DNA of 64,000 nt from CAVUCH01 sp963739995 (GTDB lineage: Bacteria > Acidobacteriota > Vicinamibacteria > Vicinamibacterales > JAENWD01), in contig CAVUCH010000021.1 in NCBI GenBank assembly GCA_963739995.1, positions 186,001 to 250,000 of the forward strand, read 5' to 3'. This document shows positions 55,801 to 64,000 of this stretch, piece by piece. The translations under genes were made by a program, and so were the position numbers. Under the pieces are notes generated by a model. The model was given only the letters and a program-made list of their open reading frames with translations, was not told where the DNA came from and made no database searches. The number at the start of each line of letters is the position of its first letter. Position 1 is the first letter of the stretch.

Positions 55801-57001
55801 CAGCGCCTCACTCGCGGGCGGCCGCATCCGGCACTTCGCGTTCCCGCACTCGCTCGATGCGATGAACGGCCGTGTCACGTTCGACGCGGGTGGGCTGCGG
55901 CTGGACGGTCTCACGGCGCGCCTGGGTGGCGGGCTCGTGCGGTTCGGCGGCCGCATCGGTCTCGTCGGATACGCGCCCGGCGACCTGGACCTGACCGCGC
56001 ACGCTGAAGACATGCGCCTTCGCTACCCGGAAGGGTTCCGGTCCGTCGTCGACGCCGACCTCGCGTTGCGCGGACGCGCCGAGGGCCCTATCGTCAGCGG
56101 ATCCGTGCTCGTGAAGAGCGCGGTGTTCTCGCGGCGGTTCGAGACGACCGTGAATTTTCTCGAGCTCGCGGGGCGCCCCGCCCCGATTGCGGCGCCGGCC
56201 GGGACGACGGGGTTCCCTCTGCGGTTCGACGTGCGCCTGGTCGCGCCGTCCACGCTGCGCGTCGAGAACAACGTGCTCCGCATCGTCTCCAGCGCCGACC
56301 TGAACCTGCGGGGCACCCTGGATCGGCCGCTCCTCTTCGGCCGCGCGGAGATCGAGCGGGGTGAGTTCGTGTTCGAGGCGAAGCGATACCTGATCACGCG
56401 CGGCACGATCGACTTCAGCAACCCGGCGCGGATCGAGCCGTTCGTGGACCTGGAGGCCGAGACGCGAGTGCGGGTGCCGGGGCAGACCTACCATGTGACG
56501 GCGAGCATCGCGGGAACGATGTCGCGGGTGCAGTGGAGTCTCAACGCAGACCCGCCGCTGCCCACGGTCGACATCCTCTCGCTGCTCCTGAGCAACACCG
56601 CGCCGGTGGATCCCGAGCTCGCTCAGCTGCGATCGCCGCAGGAGGCCGAGCAGCAGCTGCTGCAGGCGCGGGCGGCGCAGCTGCTCGTCAGCCCGCTCTC
56701 CGCGGGCGTCGGTCGCGTGGTGGAGCAGACATTCGGCGTGGACACGTTCCAGATCACGCCCTCGCTGAACGACCCCACCCAGCAGTCGTCCCGCTTCAAC
56801 CCGGGCGCCCGTCTCACGATCGGGAAGCGGATCTCGTCGCGCGCGTACCTGACGTTCTCCCAGAGCCTGACGCCGCAGTCCACGAGCCGCGATCAGGTCA
56901 TCCTCCTCGAGTACGACCAGTCGGACCGCCTGTCGTGGCTGCTCTCGCAGAACGAGGACCGCACGTACACCCTCGAGATGCGCGTGAGGCACGCGTTCTG
57001 A
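52871..57001 (+). CDS. tamB: TamB-family translocation/assembly protein
   Basis: A 1376-residue periplasm-spanning protein. An N-terminal membrane helix (about 37-58, FLSILAILLAVAIITTVSI) anchors it in the inner membrane, and the rest is a long repeated beta-taco (AsmA/DUF490-type). The C-terminal TamB domain shows ADLNLRGTLDRPLLFGRAEIERGEFVFEAKRYLITRGTIDFSNP and ISRVQWSLNADPPLPTVDILSLLL-type motifs. TamB-like proteins link inner and outer membranes and take part in lipid transport or outer membrane protein insertion. It overlaps the carrier gene and the following Omp85 gene, so the three are translated together. Confidence 0.92.
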   Translation: MTDHSHPPDDAANGAEPPVAEARARPRRGWVRRIGRAVLRFLSILAILLAVAIITTVSIDLGPALRARAAKAGGNYLKREMTIGGLSVRLLTGTFVVDDLRIGGLHPGDRPFLTARRIDISLALSALIRREVLFESVRMTGWTMAVETWPNGQQSFPRFTRGGPSGPKRFVTTVRSVRATEGEFIFRDHGTPWSAVARNLEVIVTRGATYDGTARFSNGTVTIQNHLPMRTDMTSRFTIEAGIARFSQLQLLADGSRSQATGSVDLGRWPEQTWHVKARVHFPRMREIFFTRERWRLKGDGDFTGVFHLFKGGRELKGTFASAEAGVNEYRFQALRGSLLWLPQKFEVTNATSQVYGGTARFGYLMAPIGTRTPARAVFDATYRDVDIGRLGDSLALRGIRFTGRATGRSRLEWPLGRFSAGLRGAGQMEVRPPAGELVLGRIAPSELTSDEERLGKVWGPFASRLPIARVPIGAELTYSLDPEWVEIGPSRFATRKTYVEFQGRTAWGQNSTIPFHVTSADWLESDRLLAGIMNAFGSDTGAVDVGGWGEFDGVMTKAFRAPRVEGHFSGERMRAWDVVWGDGAADIVIEHGYVTVENSAIRSGASVIEADGRFSLGYPRRDGGEEINARVRLTHRPIGDLRHAFLLDDYPVNGRLSGEFRLYGKFETPFGFGKLEIADGVAYGEPFERASASLRFEGAGVRLDAIEAAKGGGPVSGAAYVAWAGTYSFNVSGQRVPVESMTSLAYPQAPLSGLTDFTASGSGRFDEPRYDVKFGVSDLFVSDEGIGEVTGRLGMRNTVITVELEAASPRLSVSATGRIPLTPGSGAELTLRFTDTSLDPYVRAFEPRLSPFTTAVVSGSVRVVGDLSRVEHLLVDGTVDRIDLRLFDYALRNDGPIRLLLDNQVVQVEQMRLVGENTSLDVNGTVGLANRQIALHATGDANLSILQGFFRDIRSSGQADLAADVRGPLDRPVFAGSASLAGGRIRHFAFPHSLDAMNGRVTFDAGGLRLDGLTARLGGGLVRFGGRIGLVGYAPGDLDLTAHAEDMRLRYPEGFRSVVDADLALRGRAEGPIVSGSVLVKSAVFSRRFETTVNFLELAGRPAPIAAPAGTTGFPLRFDVRLVAPSTLRVENNVLRIVSSADLNLRGTLDRPLLFGRAEIERGEFVFEAKRYLITRGTIDFSNPARIEPFVDLEAETRVRVPGQTYHVTASIAGTMSRVQWSLNADPPLPTVDILSLLLSNTAPVDPELAQLRSPQEAEQQLLQARAAQLLVSPLSAGVGRVVEQTFGVDTFQITPSLNDPTQQSSRFNPGARLTIGKRISSRAYLTFSQSLTPQSTSRDQVILLEYDQSDRLSWLLSQNEDRTYTLEMRVRHAF

Positions 57002-59952
57002 TGTGCCGGGGCGCACGCTGGCTGGCCCTGCTGGCGGCGCTGGCCGTTGTGCGCCCTGGCGTGGCGGCCTCCCAGGACGGGCCGCCGGGCGCGGATCCGA
57101 TGGCGGCGTACCTGGGCTTGTCGATCGTCTCGACGACGGTGACGGTGGAAGGGGTGCCAACGGCCGAACCGGCGCTCGTCGATCTGATCGAGACCCGTGC
57201 CGGAAAGCCGCTCTCTGCACGCGACGTGCGTGACAGCATCGCGCACCTGTTCAGCCTCGGCCGTTTCGAAGACGTGCAGGTGTACGCCGCTCCCGCAGCC
57301 GGCGGCGTGACGCTTCGCATCGAGCTGCTGCCCGTGCACTCGGTCGGACGGATGGCGTTCACCGGATCGATCGCACTCGATGACGGACTCCTGCGCCGCA
57401 CCATCAGCGAGCGCTTCGGCGCCACGCCATCGGCCGCACGGGCCGCCGATGTGGTGCGGACGCTGTCGGCGCTCTATCGCGACCACGGGTACCTCAAGGC
57501 GCGTATCGAGCCGCACGTGACGGTCGAGCACCGGGAGGAGCGCACCACCCTGACGTTCGAGATCGATGCCGGGCCGCGGCTCACCCTGTCGAAGGTGCGC
57601 TATGAAGGAAACGCCCCCGGAACGCTGGCGCTGCCAGAGGCACAGCTCGGGTTCGCCGCCGGGCAGCCGTACGACCGATCGCGTGTCGCGGCGAAGATAG
57701 CCTCGTACATCGCCAACCTGCGGCGGCGTGGCTACTACGAAGCGCAGGGCGACCACGCCCTGCAGAACGTGTCGGAGGATGGCCGCTCGGCGGAGCTCGC
57801 CGTCCATATCGACGGGGGAGCGCGGATCATCGTGCAGTTCGAGGGCGACCCGGTGCCGCCCAAGGTTCGCGCGGACCTGGTGCCGATCGAGCGGGAATCG
57901 TCGGTGGACGAGGATCTCCTCGAAGATGCGGCGCGCGCTCTCGCCGAGCACTTCCGCGCGCAGGGCTACCGCGACGCCGACATCGCGTACAGCCGCAGCC
58001 CGGGCGAGGACGAACTGGCCATCGTGTTCCGCGTGGCGCGCGGGCCGCTGTTCCGCGTCGGCCGCGTGGAGATCTCCGGAAACGCGAGTCTTCCGCTCAC
58101 GACGATCGCTCCGCTGGTCCGAGCACGGGAAGGGGAGCCGTTCGTGGAATCGCAGCTCGATACCGATATCGAGGCAATCGTGAGCGCGTACAGGCGCGCC
58201 GGGTTCCCCGATGTCAAGGTACGGTCTGCCGTCATTCCGGAGCCCGGCCCCGTCACCGCTCTCATTCGGCTGTCGATTGAGGAAGGGCCGCGGGTGGTGC
58301 TCGGTACGCTCGCGATCACCGGAAACGCCACGCTGCCGGAGGCGCAACTGCGGGAGGGCATCCGGTCGGCATCGGGTCAGCCCCTGTATCAGCCACAACT
58401 CGCCCAGGACCGCGATGGGATGCTGCTGAAGTACCTGAATCTCGGCTACCGCCGAGCCGACATCGACGTGCACATCGACTTCAGCCCCGACCGGTCACGG
58501 GCAGACGTGCGGTTCGAGGTGCGCGAGGGCCAGCAGATCTTCGTTGATCACGTGCTCGTGGTCGGCAACGAGCGCACGAAGGCCGAGACGGTGCGGCGCG
58601 AGATCGTGCTGCAGCCGGGCGATCCGCTTGGCTACGACAGCGTGGCGGAAACGCAGCGCCGGATCAGCGCGCTCGGCCTGTTCCGGCGTGTCCGCATCAC
58701 CGAGATCGATCACGGGGTAACCGGCAGCCGCGACGTGCTGGTCACGGTGGAGGAGAGCCCCGCCACGACGCTCGGGTACGGCGGCGGCGTAGAGGTGACC
58801 CGGCGGCTGGTGCGCACGTCCGCGACCGCGGCACCCGACGAGCAGTTTCAATTCGCGCCTCGCGGATTCGTGGAGATCGGGCGCCGCAACCTGTTCGGCC
58901 GCAACCGATCCGTCAACCTGTTCACTCGCGTGTCTCTCCGGGCTCGCGGCGACTCCGTGATCACAGAAGATGGCGTGCAGCCGGCCACGGAGTTCAACGA
59001 GTACCGGGTGCTCGGCACGTACCGCCAGCCGCGCATCTTCGGCACCACCGACTTCGTGGCGACCGGCTTCTTCGAGCAGGGCGCCCGCACGAGCTTCGAC
59101 TTCAACCGCCGCGGTGCTCGTGCCGAGCTCGCCAGGCGGCTCGGGCCCCAGTGGAGCCTCAGCGCGAGGTATGCGATCGAACGCACGAGGGTGTTCAACG
59201 AGACGGTCTCGGCCGAAGACGAGCTGCTGATCGACCGGCTGTTCCCCCAGGTGCGCCTGTCCAGCGTGTCCTCGTCGCTCATCAGGGACACGCGCGACGA
59301 CCCCCTCGGGCCATCGCGCGGAACGCTGTTCGGGATCGACAGCGAGGTGGCCGGACGCGCCATCGGTTCGGAGGTGGGGTTCGTGAAGAGCTTCGTGCAG
59401 GGGTTCGCCTTTCGGCCGCTGCGGGGCCGTCGGGGCACAATCCTGGCCATGGGCGTCCGACTCGGCCTGGCCGCGGGCTTCTCGCGTGACGTTCCGGAGG
59501 TGGATGATGAGGGCCGTCCGGTGCTGGGACCTGACGGAGAACCCGTCCTGGCGCGCGTCGACGACCTCCCCGCGAGCGAGCGGTACTTCGCTGGCGGGGA
59601 CACAACCGTGCGTGGATTCGGGCTCGACCAGCTGGGCACGGAGGAGACGCTCGATGCGAATGGATTTCCGCTGGGGGGGAACGCCGTGCTGGTGCTGAAC
59701 GGCGAGCTGCGCGTGCCGCTCTGGCGTGATGTGGGAGCCGTGGCCTTCCTCGACGGCGGGAACGTCTTCAGGCGGGTGGAGGACTTCGATCTCCGGGAGG
59801 TCCGCGGCGCCGCCGGCTTTGGCCTGCGGTATCGCTCGCCGATCGGCCCGCTCCGTTTCGATCTCGGCTTCAAGCTCGATCGCCGCGTGCTGCCCAACGG
59901 TGAGCGCGAGCAGCCGACCGCGCTGTTCATCAGCCTGGGGCAGGCCTTCTGA
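57001..59952 (+). CDS. Omp85 (BamA/TamA) outer membrane protein with seven POTRA repeats
   Basis: A 983-residue outer-membrane protein with a signal peptide (MCRGARWLALLAALAVVRPGVAA). Seven POTRA-like starts are spaced 72-81 residues: about 45 (VTVEGVP), 117 (MAFTGSI), 198 (VRYEGNA), 277 (VQFEGDP), 355 (VEISGNA), 436 (LAITGNA) and 516 (VLVVGNE). The beta-barrel begins near 588 (TTLGYGGGVEV), has the barrel signature GDTTVRGFGLDQLG and ends in aromatic Phe (SLGQAF), as expected for barrel assembly. The start overlaps the tamB stop by one base (TGATG), and the end overlaps the next start likewise. Linkage to tamB suggests TamA function; the count of POTRA units exceeds the usual three or five. 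Confidence 0.93.
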   Translation: MCRGARWLALLAALAVVRPGVAASQDGPPGADPMAAYLGLSIVSTTVTVEGVPTAEPALVDLIETRAGKPLSARDVRDSIAHLFSLGRFEDVQVYAAPAAGGVTLRIELLPVHSVGRMAFTGSIALDDGLLRRTISERFGATPSAARAADVVRTLSALYRDHGYLKARIEPHVTVEHREERTTLTFEIDAGPRLTLSKVRYEGNAPGTLALPEAQLGFAAGQPYDRSRVAAKIASYIANLRRRGYYEAQGDHALQNVSEDGRSAELAVHIDGGARIIVQFEGDPVPPKVRADLVPIERESSVDEDLLEDAARALAEHFRAQGYRDADIAYSRSPGEDELAIVFRVARGPLFRVGRVEISGNASLPLTTIAPLVRAREGEPFVESQLDTDIEAIVSAYRRAGFPDVKVRSAVIPEPGPVTALIRLSIEEGPRVVLGTLAITGNATLPEAQLREGIRSASGQPLYQPQLAQDRDGMLLKYLNLGYRRADIDVHIDFSPDRSRADVRFEVREGQQIFVDHVLVVGNERTKAETVRREIVLQPGDPLGYDSVAETQRRISALGLFRRVRITEIDHGVTGSRDVLVTVEESPATTLGYGGGVEVTRRLVRTSATAAPDEQFQFAPRGFVEIGRRNLFGRNRSVNLFTRVSLRARGDSVITEDGVQPATEFNEYRVLGTYRQPRIFGTTDFVATGFFEQGARTSFDFNRRGARAELARRLGPQWSLSARYAIERTRVFNETVSAEDELLIDRLFPQVRLSSVSSSLIRDTRDDPLGPSRGTLFGIDSEVAGRAIGSEVGFVKSFVQGFAFRPLRGRRGTILAMGVRLGLAAGFSRDVPEVDDEGRPVLGPDGEPVLARVDDLPASERYFAGGDTTVRGFGLDQLGTEETLDANGFPLGGNAVLVLNGELRVPLWRDVGAVAFLDGGNVFRRVEDFDLREVRGAAGFGLRYRSPIGPLRFDLGFKLDRRVLPNGEREQPTALFISLGQAF

Positions 59953-60602
59953 TGGCGCATCGAACCCGCGCCACCGCCGCCGCGTTCGCGTGCGCGGCGC
60001 TGTTCGCAGCCGCGTCGCCCGGCCGCGGGGACGATCTGCTGGACCGTGTCCTGGCCACCGTGGAGGGGCGGGTGATCACCCTCTCGGACGTGCGCACGGC
60101 GGTGCGCTTCGGGCTGGTCGCGGCCGACGCGCCGGGCGACGTGATGACCGCCTCGCTCGATCGGCTGATCAACCGGCTGGTGATCCTGTCCGAAGTCGAG
60201 CGGTACGCGCCGCCGGAACCCGATCCGGCTGCGATCCGCGAGGGAGTCGCGGCGATCCGGGCGCGTTTCGCATCCCAGGAGGCCGCGGACACGGCGCTGC
60301 GCGTTGCGGGACTCGATGAAGCGGCGCTCACCCAGTGGGCACGCAACGACCTGCGCATCGCGCAGTATCTGCGGGAACGGTTCGCAGGCGCCGCCGATCC
60401 AACCGCGGACGATATCGAAAGCTACATCCGGCGGCACGAGGCCGAGCTGCGGCGCACGGAACGCACGCTCGACGATCCGGAGGTCCTGCGCCTGGCGAGG
60501 GAACGCGTCGCGGCCGAACGGCACGAGGCGGTAGTGAACGAGTGGGTGCAGGGGTTGCGCGCCCGCGCCGGGGTGAGCACGACGCCGCCGCTGCGCGACT
60601 GA
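59952..60602 (+). CDS. SurA-like periplasmic chaperone fragment
   Basis: A 216-residue exported protein (signal MAHRTRATAAAFACAALFAAASPGRG). Residues 27-160 resemble the SurA N-terminal chaperone domain (DRVLATVEGRVITLSDVRTAVRFGLVAADAPGDVMTASLDRLINRLVILSEVERY). There is no parvulin peptidyl-prolyl isomerase domain, so it would act as a chaperone only. Its ATG overlaps the Omp85 stop (TGATG), placing it with outer-membrane assembly. The C-terminus is helical and charged. Confidence 0.8.
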   Translation: MAHRTRATAAAFACAALFAAASPGRGDDLLDRVLATVEGRVITLSDVRTAVRFGLVAADAPGDVMTASLDRLINRLVILSEVERYAPPEPDPAAIREGVAAIRARFASQEAADTALRVAGLDEAALTQWARNDLRIAQYLRERFAGAADPTADDIESYIRRHEAELRRTERTLDDPEVLRLARERVAAERHEAVVNEWVQGLRARAGVSTTPPLRD

Positions 60603-60668
60603 GCGCCCGACAGTGGGGGCAACGCGCGAGGTGCGACGAATGCGCAGGTGCGGAAGTGCGGAAGGCGG

Positions 60669-61475
60669 TCAGAGGGGCATGCTGCGCAGCAGCATCAGCT
60701 GCACCACCTGCGTGCCGTTGTAAAGGGCGTGGCTGACGATCGGGCCGACGGTGCTGCCGCGGCGCAGGTACATGAGACCCCACACGAACCCGAGCATGCC
60801 CGTGGCGACGGCGGCATCGAACCCCTGGACGATGTGCCCCGCTCCGAAGGCGACGCTGACGACGACAAGGCCGACGGTGGGTCCACCCAGGTGCGTCGAG
60901 AAGCGGCGCAGCAGGAACGCTCGCTGCACTTCTTCGCGCAGGCCGCCCGCCACGATCGCCACGACCGAGAACAGCCCCGCGTCTCGCGGCGTCCTGATCA
61001 GCTGTTCGAAAGGGTTTGCCGGCACGTTGTGGAGCGACGGAAACAGCGTGCGTAGGGTGAGCACCGTCACCCCCACGGCGAGAAACAACGCAGGCACCAG
61101 CACGACACCGAGCCACGCTTCACGGCGGACCGATCGGTCCCCGAGCAGTAGCCCCGCCATGGTTTCTCCTCGCGCGCGCTGCAGGGCCGCGATCAACACG
61201 AGCAGGACGACGGTGTCGATCAACGCGAGCGCGAAGAGCGGCCCCGCCTGCGGCACGCCGGCACCCGTGAAGGGGCTCCACCCGCCCAGCGCCAGGGCCT
61301 GGCCGATCAGCAGTTGCGTGGGGATGCCCGAGCACAGCAGCACCTCCAGGAGTACCCCGGCGCGTTCGCGACGGGGTCCCTCCACGCCGCCGTGCGCGAT
61401 GGCGTCCTCGCCGGGAAGCCGCGCGGCCGCCGCGGGCTCGTAGAACGGAGACTCGGTCGAGGGCGCGGTGTCCAC
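60669..61475 (-). CDS. CPBP-family intramembrane metalloprotease
   Basis: A 268-residue membrane protein with about seven hydrophobic segments. The CPBP motifs are GGLREEVQRAFLL (EExxxR), VAFGAGHIVQGFD (His) and IVSHALYNGTQV (His/Asn), the expected order for CAAX/Rce1-like proteases. The first 40 residues are a soluble extension. The start is a GTG at 61475. It converges with the SurA-like gene. Substrate is unknown. Confidence 0.88.
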   Translation of the reverse strand: MDTAPSTESPFYEPAAAARLPGEDAIAHGGVEGPRRERAGVLLEVLLCSGIPTQLLIGQALALGGWSPFTGAGVPQAGPLFALALIDTVVLLVLIAALQRARGETMAGLLLGDRSVRREAWLGVVLVPALFLAVGVTVLTLRTLFPSLHNVPANPFEQLIRTPRDAGLFSVVAIVAGGLREEVQRAFLLRRFSTHLGGPTVGLVVVSVAFGAGHIVQGFDAAVATGMLGFVWGLMYLRRGSTVGPIVSHALYNGTQVVQLMLLRSMPL

Positions 61476-61629
61476 TCGATGAAATGTACTACACGGTACG
61501 CGGGTGGGGCGGATGGTCCGATAAATGTGATCTCGTCAGCTACGGCGAGGGGCCGAGATCGCGGCCATTCGCGTCGCCGTCGCCGCGAGCGATAAACGGC
61601 TGAGGTTGGGCGCGAGGTCGTCGCAACGC

Positions 61630-61658
61630 TTTACGGGCTGGGATGAGGAGGGTACACT
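61630..61658 (+). promoter_or_regulatory. Promoter of the second NtrC-type gene
   Basis: TTTACG at 61630-61635, a 17-base spacer and TACACT at 61653-61658, giving a start near 61665 and a leader of about 75 bases. A GGAGG ribosome site lies at 61722-61726, a little farther than usual from the ATG at 61740. Confidence 0.5.
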
Positions 61659-61739
61659 GAGCCTTTCACACCGGCGCTTTACACGTCCCTTATAGACCGC
61701 GGCCCGCGGGTGGTGGTTTGCGGAGGTAATCCGATAAAG

Positions 61740-63161
61740 ATGCACAGCACCGCGGAACTTGAAATCAACGGCGCCAGCGCCCCCGGCCTTGGTGAACGCC
61801 TGCTGCTGGTCGAGGACGACCCGGCAACCCGCTACGGGCTGACTGAACTGATACGTACCTGGGGGTTTGTTGCCGACGCCGCGTCCGACGGGGAAGAGGC
61901 TCTGCGCAAGGTCACGAGCTTCCGTCCAGGCATCATCATCAGCGACCTGGCGATGCCCGGCATCAACGGTCTCGAGCTCGTCCGGCGCCTCCAGGAGCAG
62001 GACCGGGACATCACCACCATCATCCTCACGGGACAGGGTTCGGTCGAAACCGCCGTCGAAGCCATCAAGGTCGGCGCATACGACTACCTCACGAAGCCGG
62101 TCGATCCGCAGCGGCTGCACATCCTGCTGGAAAAAGTCGTCGAGCGGCAGCGGACGCTCCGGGAAGTGAAGGTGCTGCGGCGCCAGCTGCGCGAACGGGG
62201 CACGTTCGGGCCGATGATCGGCCACAGCCCGCAGATGCGGAAGGTGTACCAGATCATCGAGCAGGCGGGACCCACGGGCGCGTCGGTCCTGATCAGCGGC
62301 GAGAGCGGCACGGGCAAGGAGCTCGTCGCGCTCACAATCCACCAGCTGAGCCCGCGCGCGGCCATGCCGTACGTGCCCATCAATTGCGCCGCGATCCCCG
62401 AAACGCTGCTCGAAAGCGAGATCTTCGGCCACGAGAAGGGTGCATTCACGGGTGCCGCCGAACGCCGGCAAGGGTGCTTCGAGCTCGCCGATCACGGCAC
62501 CCTGTTCCTCGACGAAATTGCCGAGATGACACCGCCGACGCAGGTGAAGCTGCTGCGCGTGCTGCAGGAGCGCAAGTTCCGCCGGCTCGGCGGGCGGATG
62601 GAGCAGCCCGTGGACGTGCGGGTGATCGCGGCGACGAACGTGGATCCGGCTGATGCCGTGCAGAAGGGCAAGCTGCGCGAGGACTTGTACTACCGGCTCA
62701 ACGTGTTCGCGATCGTGCTGCCCCCGCTGCGGGATCGGCGTGAAGACCTGCCGCTGCTCGTGCAGGCGTTCCTGGCGGAGTTCAATCAGCGCAACAACCG
62801 GTCGATCATGGCCGTGAGCCAGGATGCGATGCGCATCCTCGAGGGGTATCACTGGCCGGGCAACGTGCGGGAGCTGCGCAACGTGATTGAGCGGGCGACG
62901 ATCCTCGCGGAGGGGGAGTTCATCGAGCTGCGGCACCTGCCGCCGTCACTCGTGGATACGCCGCCGTCCGGGCAGCCGGCGCTGGCCCTGTGTCCCGGCA
63001 CGACCGTCGAGGAGGCCGAGCGCCGCCTGATCCTCATGACGCTGGAGCACACGCGAGACAACAAGACCCGCGCGGCGCAGATCCTGGGTATCAGCCTCAA
63101 GACGCTGCACAACAAGCTCAATCGGCTGAAGCTGCGGAAGGCCGCGCCGGGCGCTGAGTAG
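61740..63161 (+). CDS. NtrC-family sigma54 response regulator
   Basis: A 473-residue activator. Receiver: LLLVEDDPATRYGL, phospho-acceptor Asp in IIISDLAMPGINGLEL, Lys in YDYLTKPVDPQ. AAA+: SGESGTGKELVA, intact GAFTGA loop (HEKGAFTGAAERRQG), Walker B GTLFLDEIAEM, GYHWPGNVRELRNVIERA. C-terminal Fis-type helix-turn-helix (TRAAQILGISLKTLHNKLNRL). The ATG at 61740 was chosen over 61710 because it follows a GGAGG site. A sensor kinase gene begins 45 bases after the stop, forming a pair. Confidence 0.93.
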   Translation: MHSTAELEINGASAPGLGERLLLVEDDPATRYGLTELIRTWGFVADAASDGEEALRKVTSFRPGIIISDLAMPGINGLELVRRLQEQDRDITTIILTGQGSVETAVEAIKVGAYDYLTKPVDPQRLHILLEKVVERQRTLREVKVLRRQLRERGTFGPMIGHSPQMRKVYQIIEQAGPTGASVLISGESGTGKELVALTIHQLSPRAAMPYVPINCAAIPETLLESEIFGHEKGAFTGAAERRQGCFELADHGTLFLDEIAEMTPPTQVKLLRVLQERKFRRLGGRMEQPVDVRVIAATNVDPADAVQKGKLREDLYYRLNVFAIVLPPLRDRREDLPLLVQAFLAEFNQRNNRSIMAVSQDAMRILEGYHWPGNVRELRNVIERATILAEGEFIELRHLPPSLVDTPPSGQPALALCPGTTVEEAERRLILMTLEHTRDNKTRAAQILGISLKTLHNKLNRLKLRKAAPGAE

Positions 63162-63206
63162 GATCGACACCCGTCAGCCCGGGCCCGAACATCACGCGTG
63201 GCATCC

Positions 63207-64000
63207 ATGCGGCTGAACATCAAGACCAAGCAGGTTCTTGGGGTGACCTCCACGGTGGGCGCAGTGGTCGTCGCCCTCAGCCTGTACCACCTGGGATCCC
63301 TCGCGCGGTACAGCCTCGAGGAGAGCCAGGCCCGCGGTCTCCTGCTCTCGCGCGCCATCTACCAGCGTGCCCAGGGCATCGCTCCACGCGCCTTCGACCC
63401 GTACACGGCACTGCGCCAGGACGCGGGACTGAAGTCGATCCTCGAATCGAGCATCTACTCGCGCGACGTCACCTACGCGGCGATCGTCAACCCGGACGGG
63501 ATCATCATGGCGCACAGCGATCCCAGCCGGATCGGCCGACGCCTCCCGAACCTGCAAAAGGTCGATGAGCTGATCGCCATGCGGCCCCTGCGCCAGGTCT
63601 GGTTGATCTTCACCGACCCGGGGCGGAACGTCGAAGTGCGCGAGCCGCTGATGCTCGGCGCCCGGCAGTTCGGCGCCATCCGCATTGGCATCTCAACGCT
63701 GCTCGTGCGACGCGAGCTCGAGGGGGCCCTCCGCCCGGCGATCGGCACGGTCCTGGGGGCCCTCATCATCGCCACCTTGATGGCAATGTTGCTCGCGCAG
63801 CTCTTCCTCCGTCCCATTCACGTGATCAAGAGCGGCCTGACGCGGCTGCAGCGGGGCGAAACTGGCGTCACATTCGATCTGCCGAAAGACGAGTTCGGCG
63901 ACCTCGGCATGTTCTTCAGCGCCGTGAGCGACAAGTTGTCGGCTGACCGCACCGCCCTCGCCGGGCAGAAGGCGAGCCTCGAGACGGTCGTGGAGCGGCT
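63207..64000 (+). CDS. Sensor histidine kinase, N-terminal part
   Basis: 264 codons of an open frame that runs off the window. An N-terminal membrane helix (VLGVTSTVGAVVVALSLYHLG), an extracytoplasmic sensing domain of about 130 residues with Cache-like features (SRDVTYAAIVNPDGIIMAHSDPSRIGRRLP), a second membrane helix (IGTVLGALIIATLMAMLLAQLFL) and a HAMP linker (RPIHVIKSGLTRLQRGETGVTFD) are visible, in the order of membrane sensor kinases. The catalytic domains lie beyond 64000. ATG at 63207 or GTG at 63198. It is placed directly behind the NtrC-type regulator gene. Confidence 0.85.
   Translation, partial: MRLNIKTKQVLGVTSTVGAVVVALSLYHLGSLARYSLEESQARGLLLSRAIYQRAQGIAPRAFDPYTALRQDAGLKSILESSIYSRDVTYAAIVNPDGIIMAHSDPSRIGRRLPNLQKVDELIAMRPLRQVWLIFTDPGRNVEVREPLMLGARQFGAIRIGISTLLVRRELEGALRPAIGTVLGALIIATLMAMLLAQLFLRPIHVIKSGLTRLQRGETGVTFDLPKDEFGDLGMFFSAVSDKLSADRTALAGQKASLETVVER

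Overview
The window is one high-G+C bacterial chromosome segment, almost fully coding, with short intergenic gaps and many stop/start overlaps. LpxC, TamB, an Omp85 porin-like protein, several lipoproteins and secreted proteins point to a diderm with lipopolysaccharide. The gene repertoire (ECF sigma factors with zf-HC2 anti-sigma, a PEGA protein, NtrC/kinase pairs, HNH and DUF1877 proteins) resembles Acidobacteriota, perhaps Vicinamibacteria. That placement is inference, because no rRNA or tRNA gene is visible in the window.

Layout. 0-9 kb holds accessory and metabolic genes: a Nudix hydrolase, a DUF1877 protein, a methyltransferase, aspartate kinase, a secreted protein, a HExxH metallopeptidase candidate with a near-consensus promoter, an NlpC/P60 lipoprotein, a probably leaderless HNH gene and a beta-propeller protein. 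8.6-19.3 kb has an amino acid permease, uvrA, lpxC, an unusual radical SAM protein, a sigma/STAS/small-protein operon, lysA and tmk. 19.3-24.7 kb runs leftward: the rplU-rpmA-obgE-nadD-rsfS housekeeping group with comF, and a TPR protein with a lipoprotein. 24.8-31.4 kb is dprA (frameshifted)-topA-trmFO-xerC. 31.6-43.8 kb is a signalling and envelope block: kinase/NtrC pair, ABC-F ATPase, GAF/PAS protein, ECF sigma and anti-sigma with two exported proteins, a permease and a PEGA protein. 44.0-49.1 kb has hslVU, a fibronectin-type lipoprotein, an FAH-family enzyme and a transaldolase. 49.2-60.6 kb is a tightly packed run: three-part acyl-CoA carboxylase, tamB, a seven-POTRA Omp85 protein and a SurA-like chaperone. 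60.7-64.0 kb has a CPBP membrane protease and a second NtrC/kinase pair, the kinase cut by the window end.

Themes. Envelope construction (LpxC, TamB/Omp85/SurA-like, PEGA, lipoproteins) and signal transduction (two sigma factors, two sigma54-activator/kinase pairs, STAS, GAF/PAS) dominate the non-housekeeping content. A small CTAG-ended dispersed repeat occurs three times, each copy starting at the TAG stop codon of a gene (HNH, lpxC, comF). No CRISPR array, prophage, plasmid origin or complete insertion sequence is visible.
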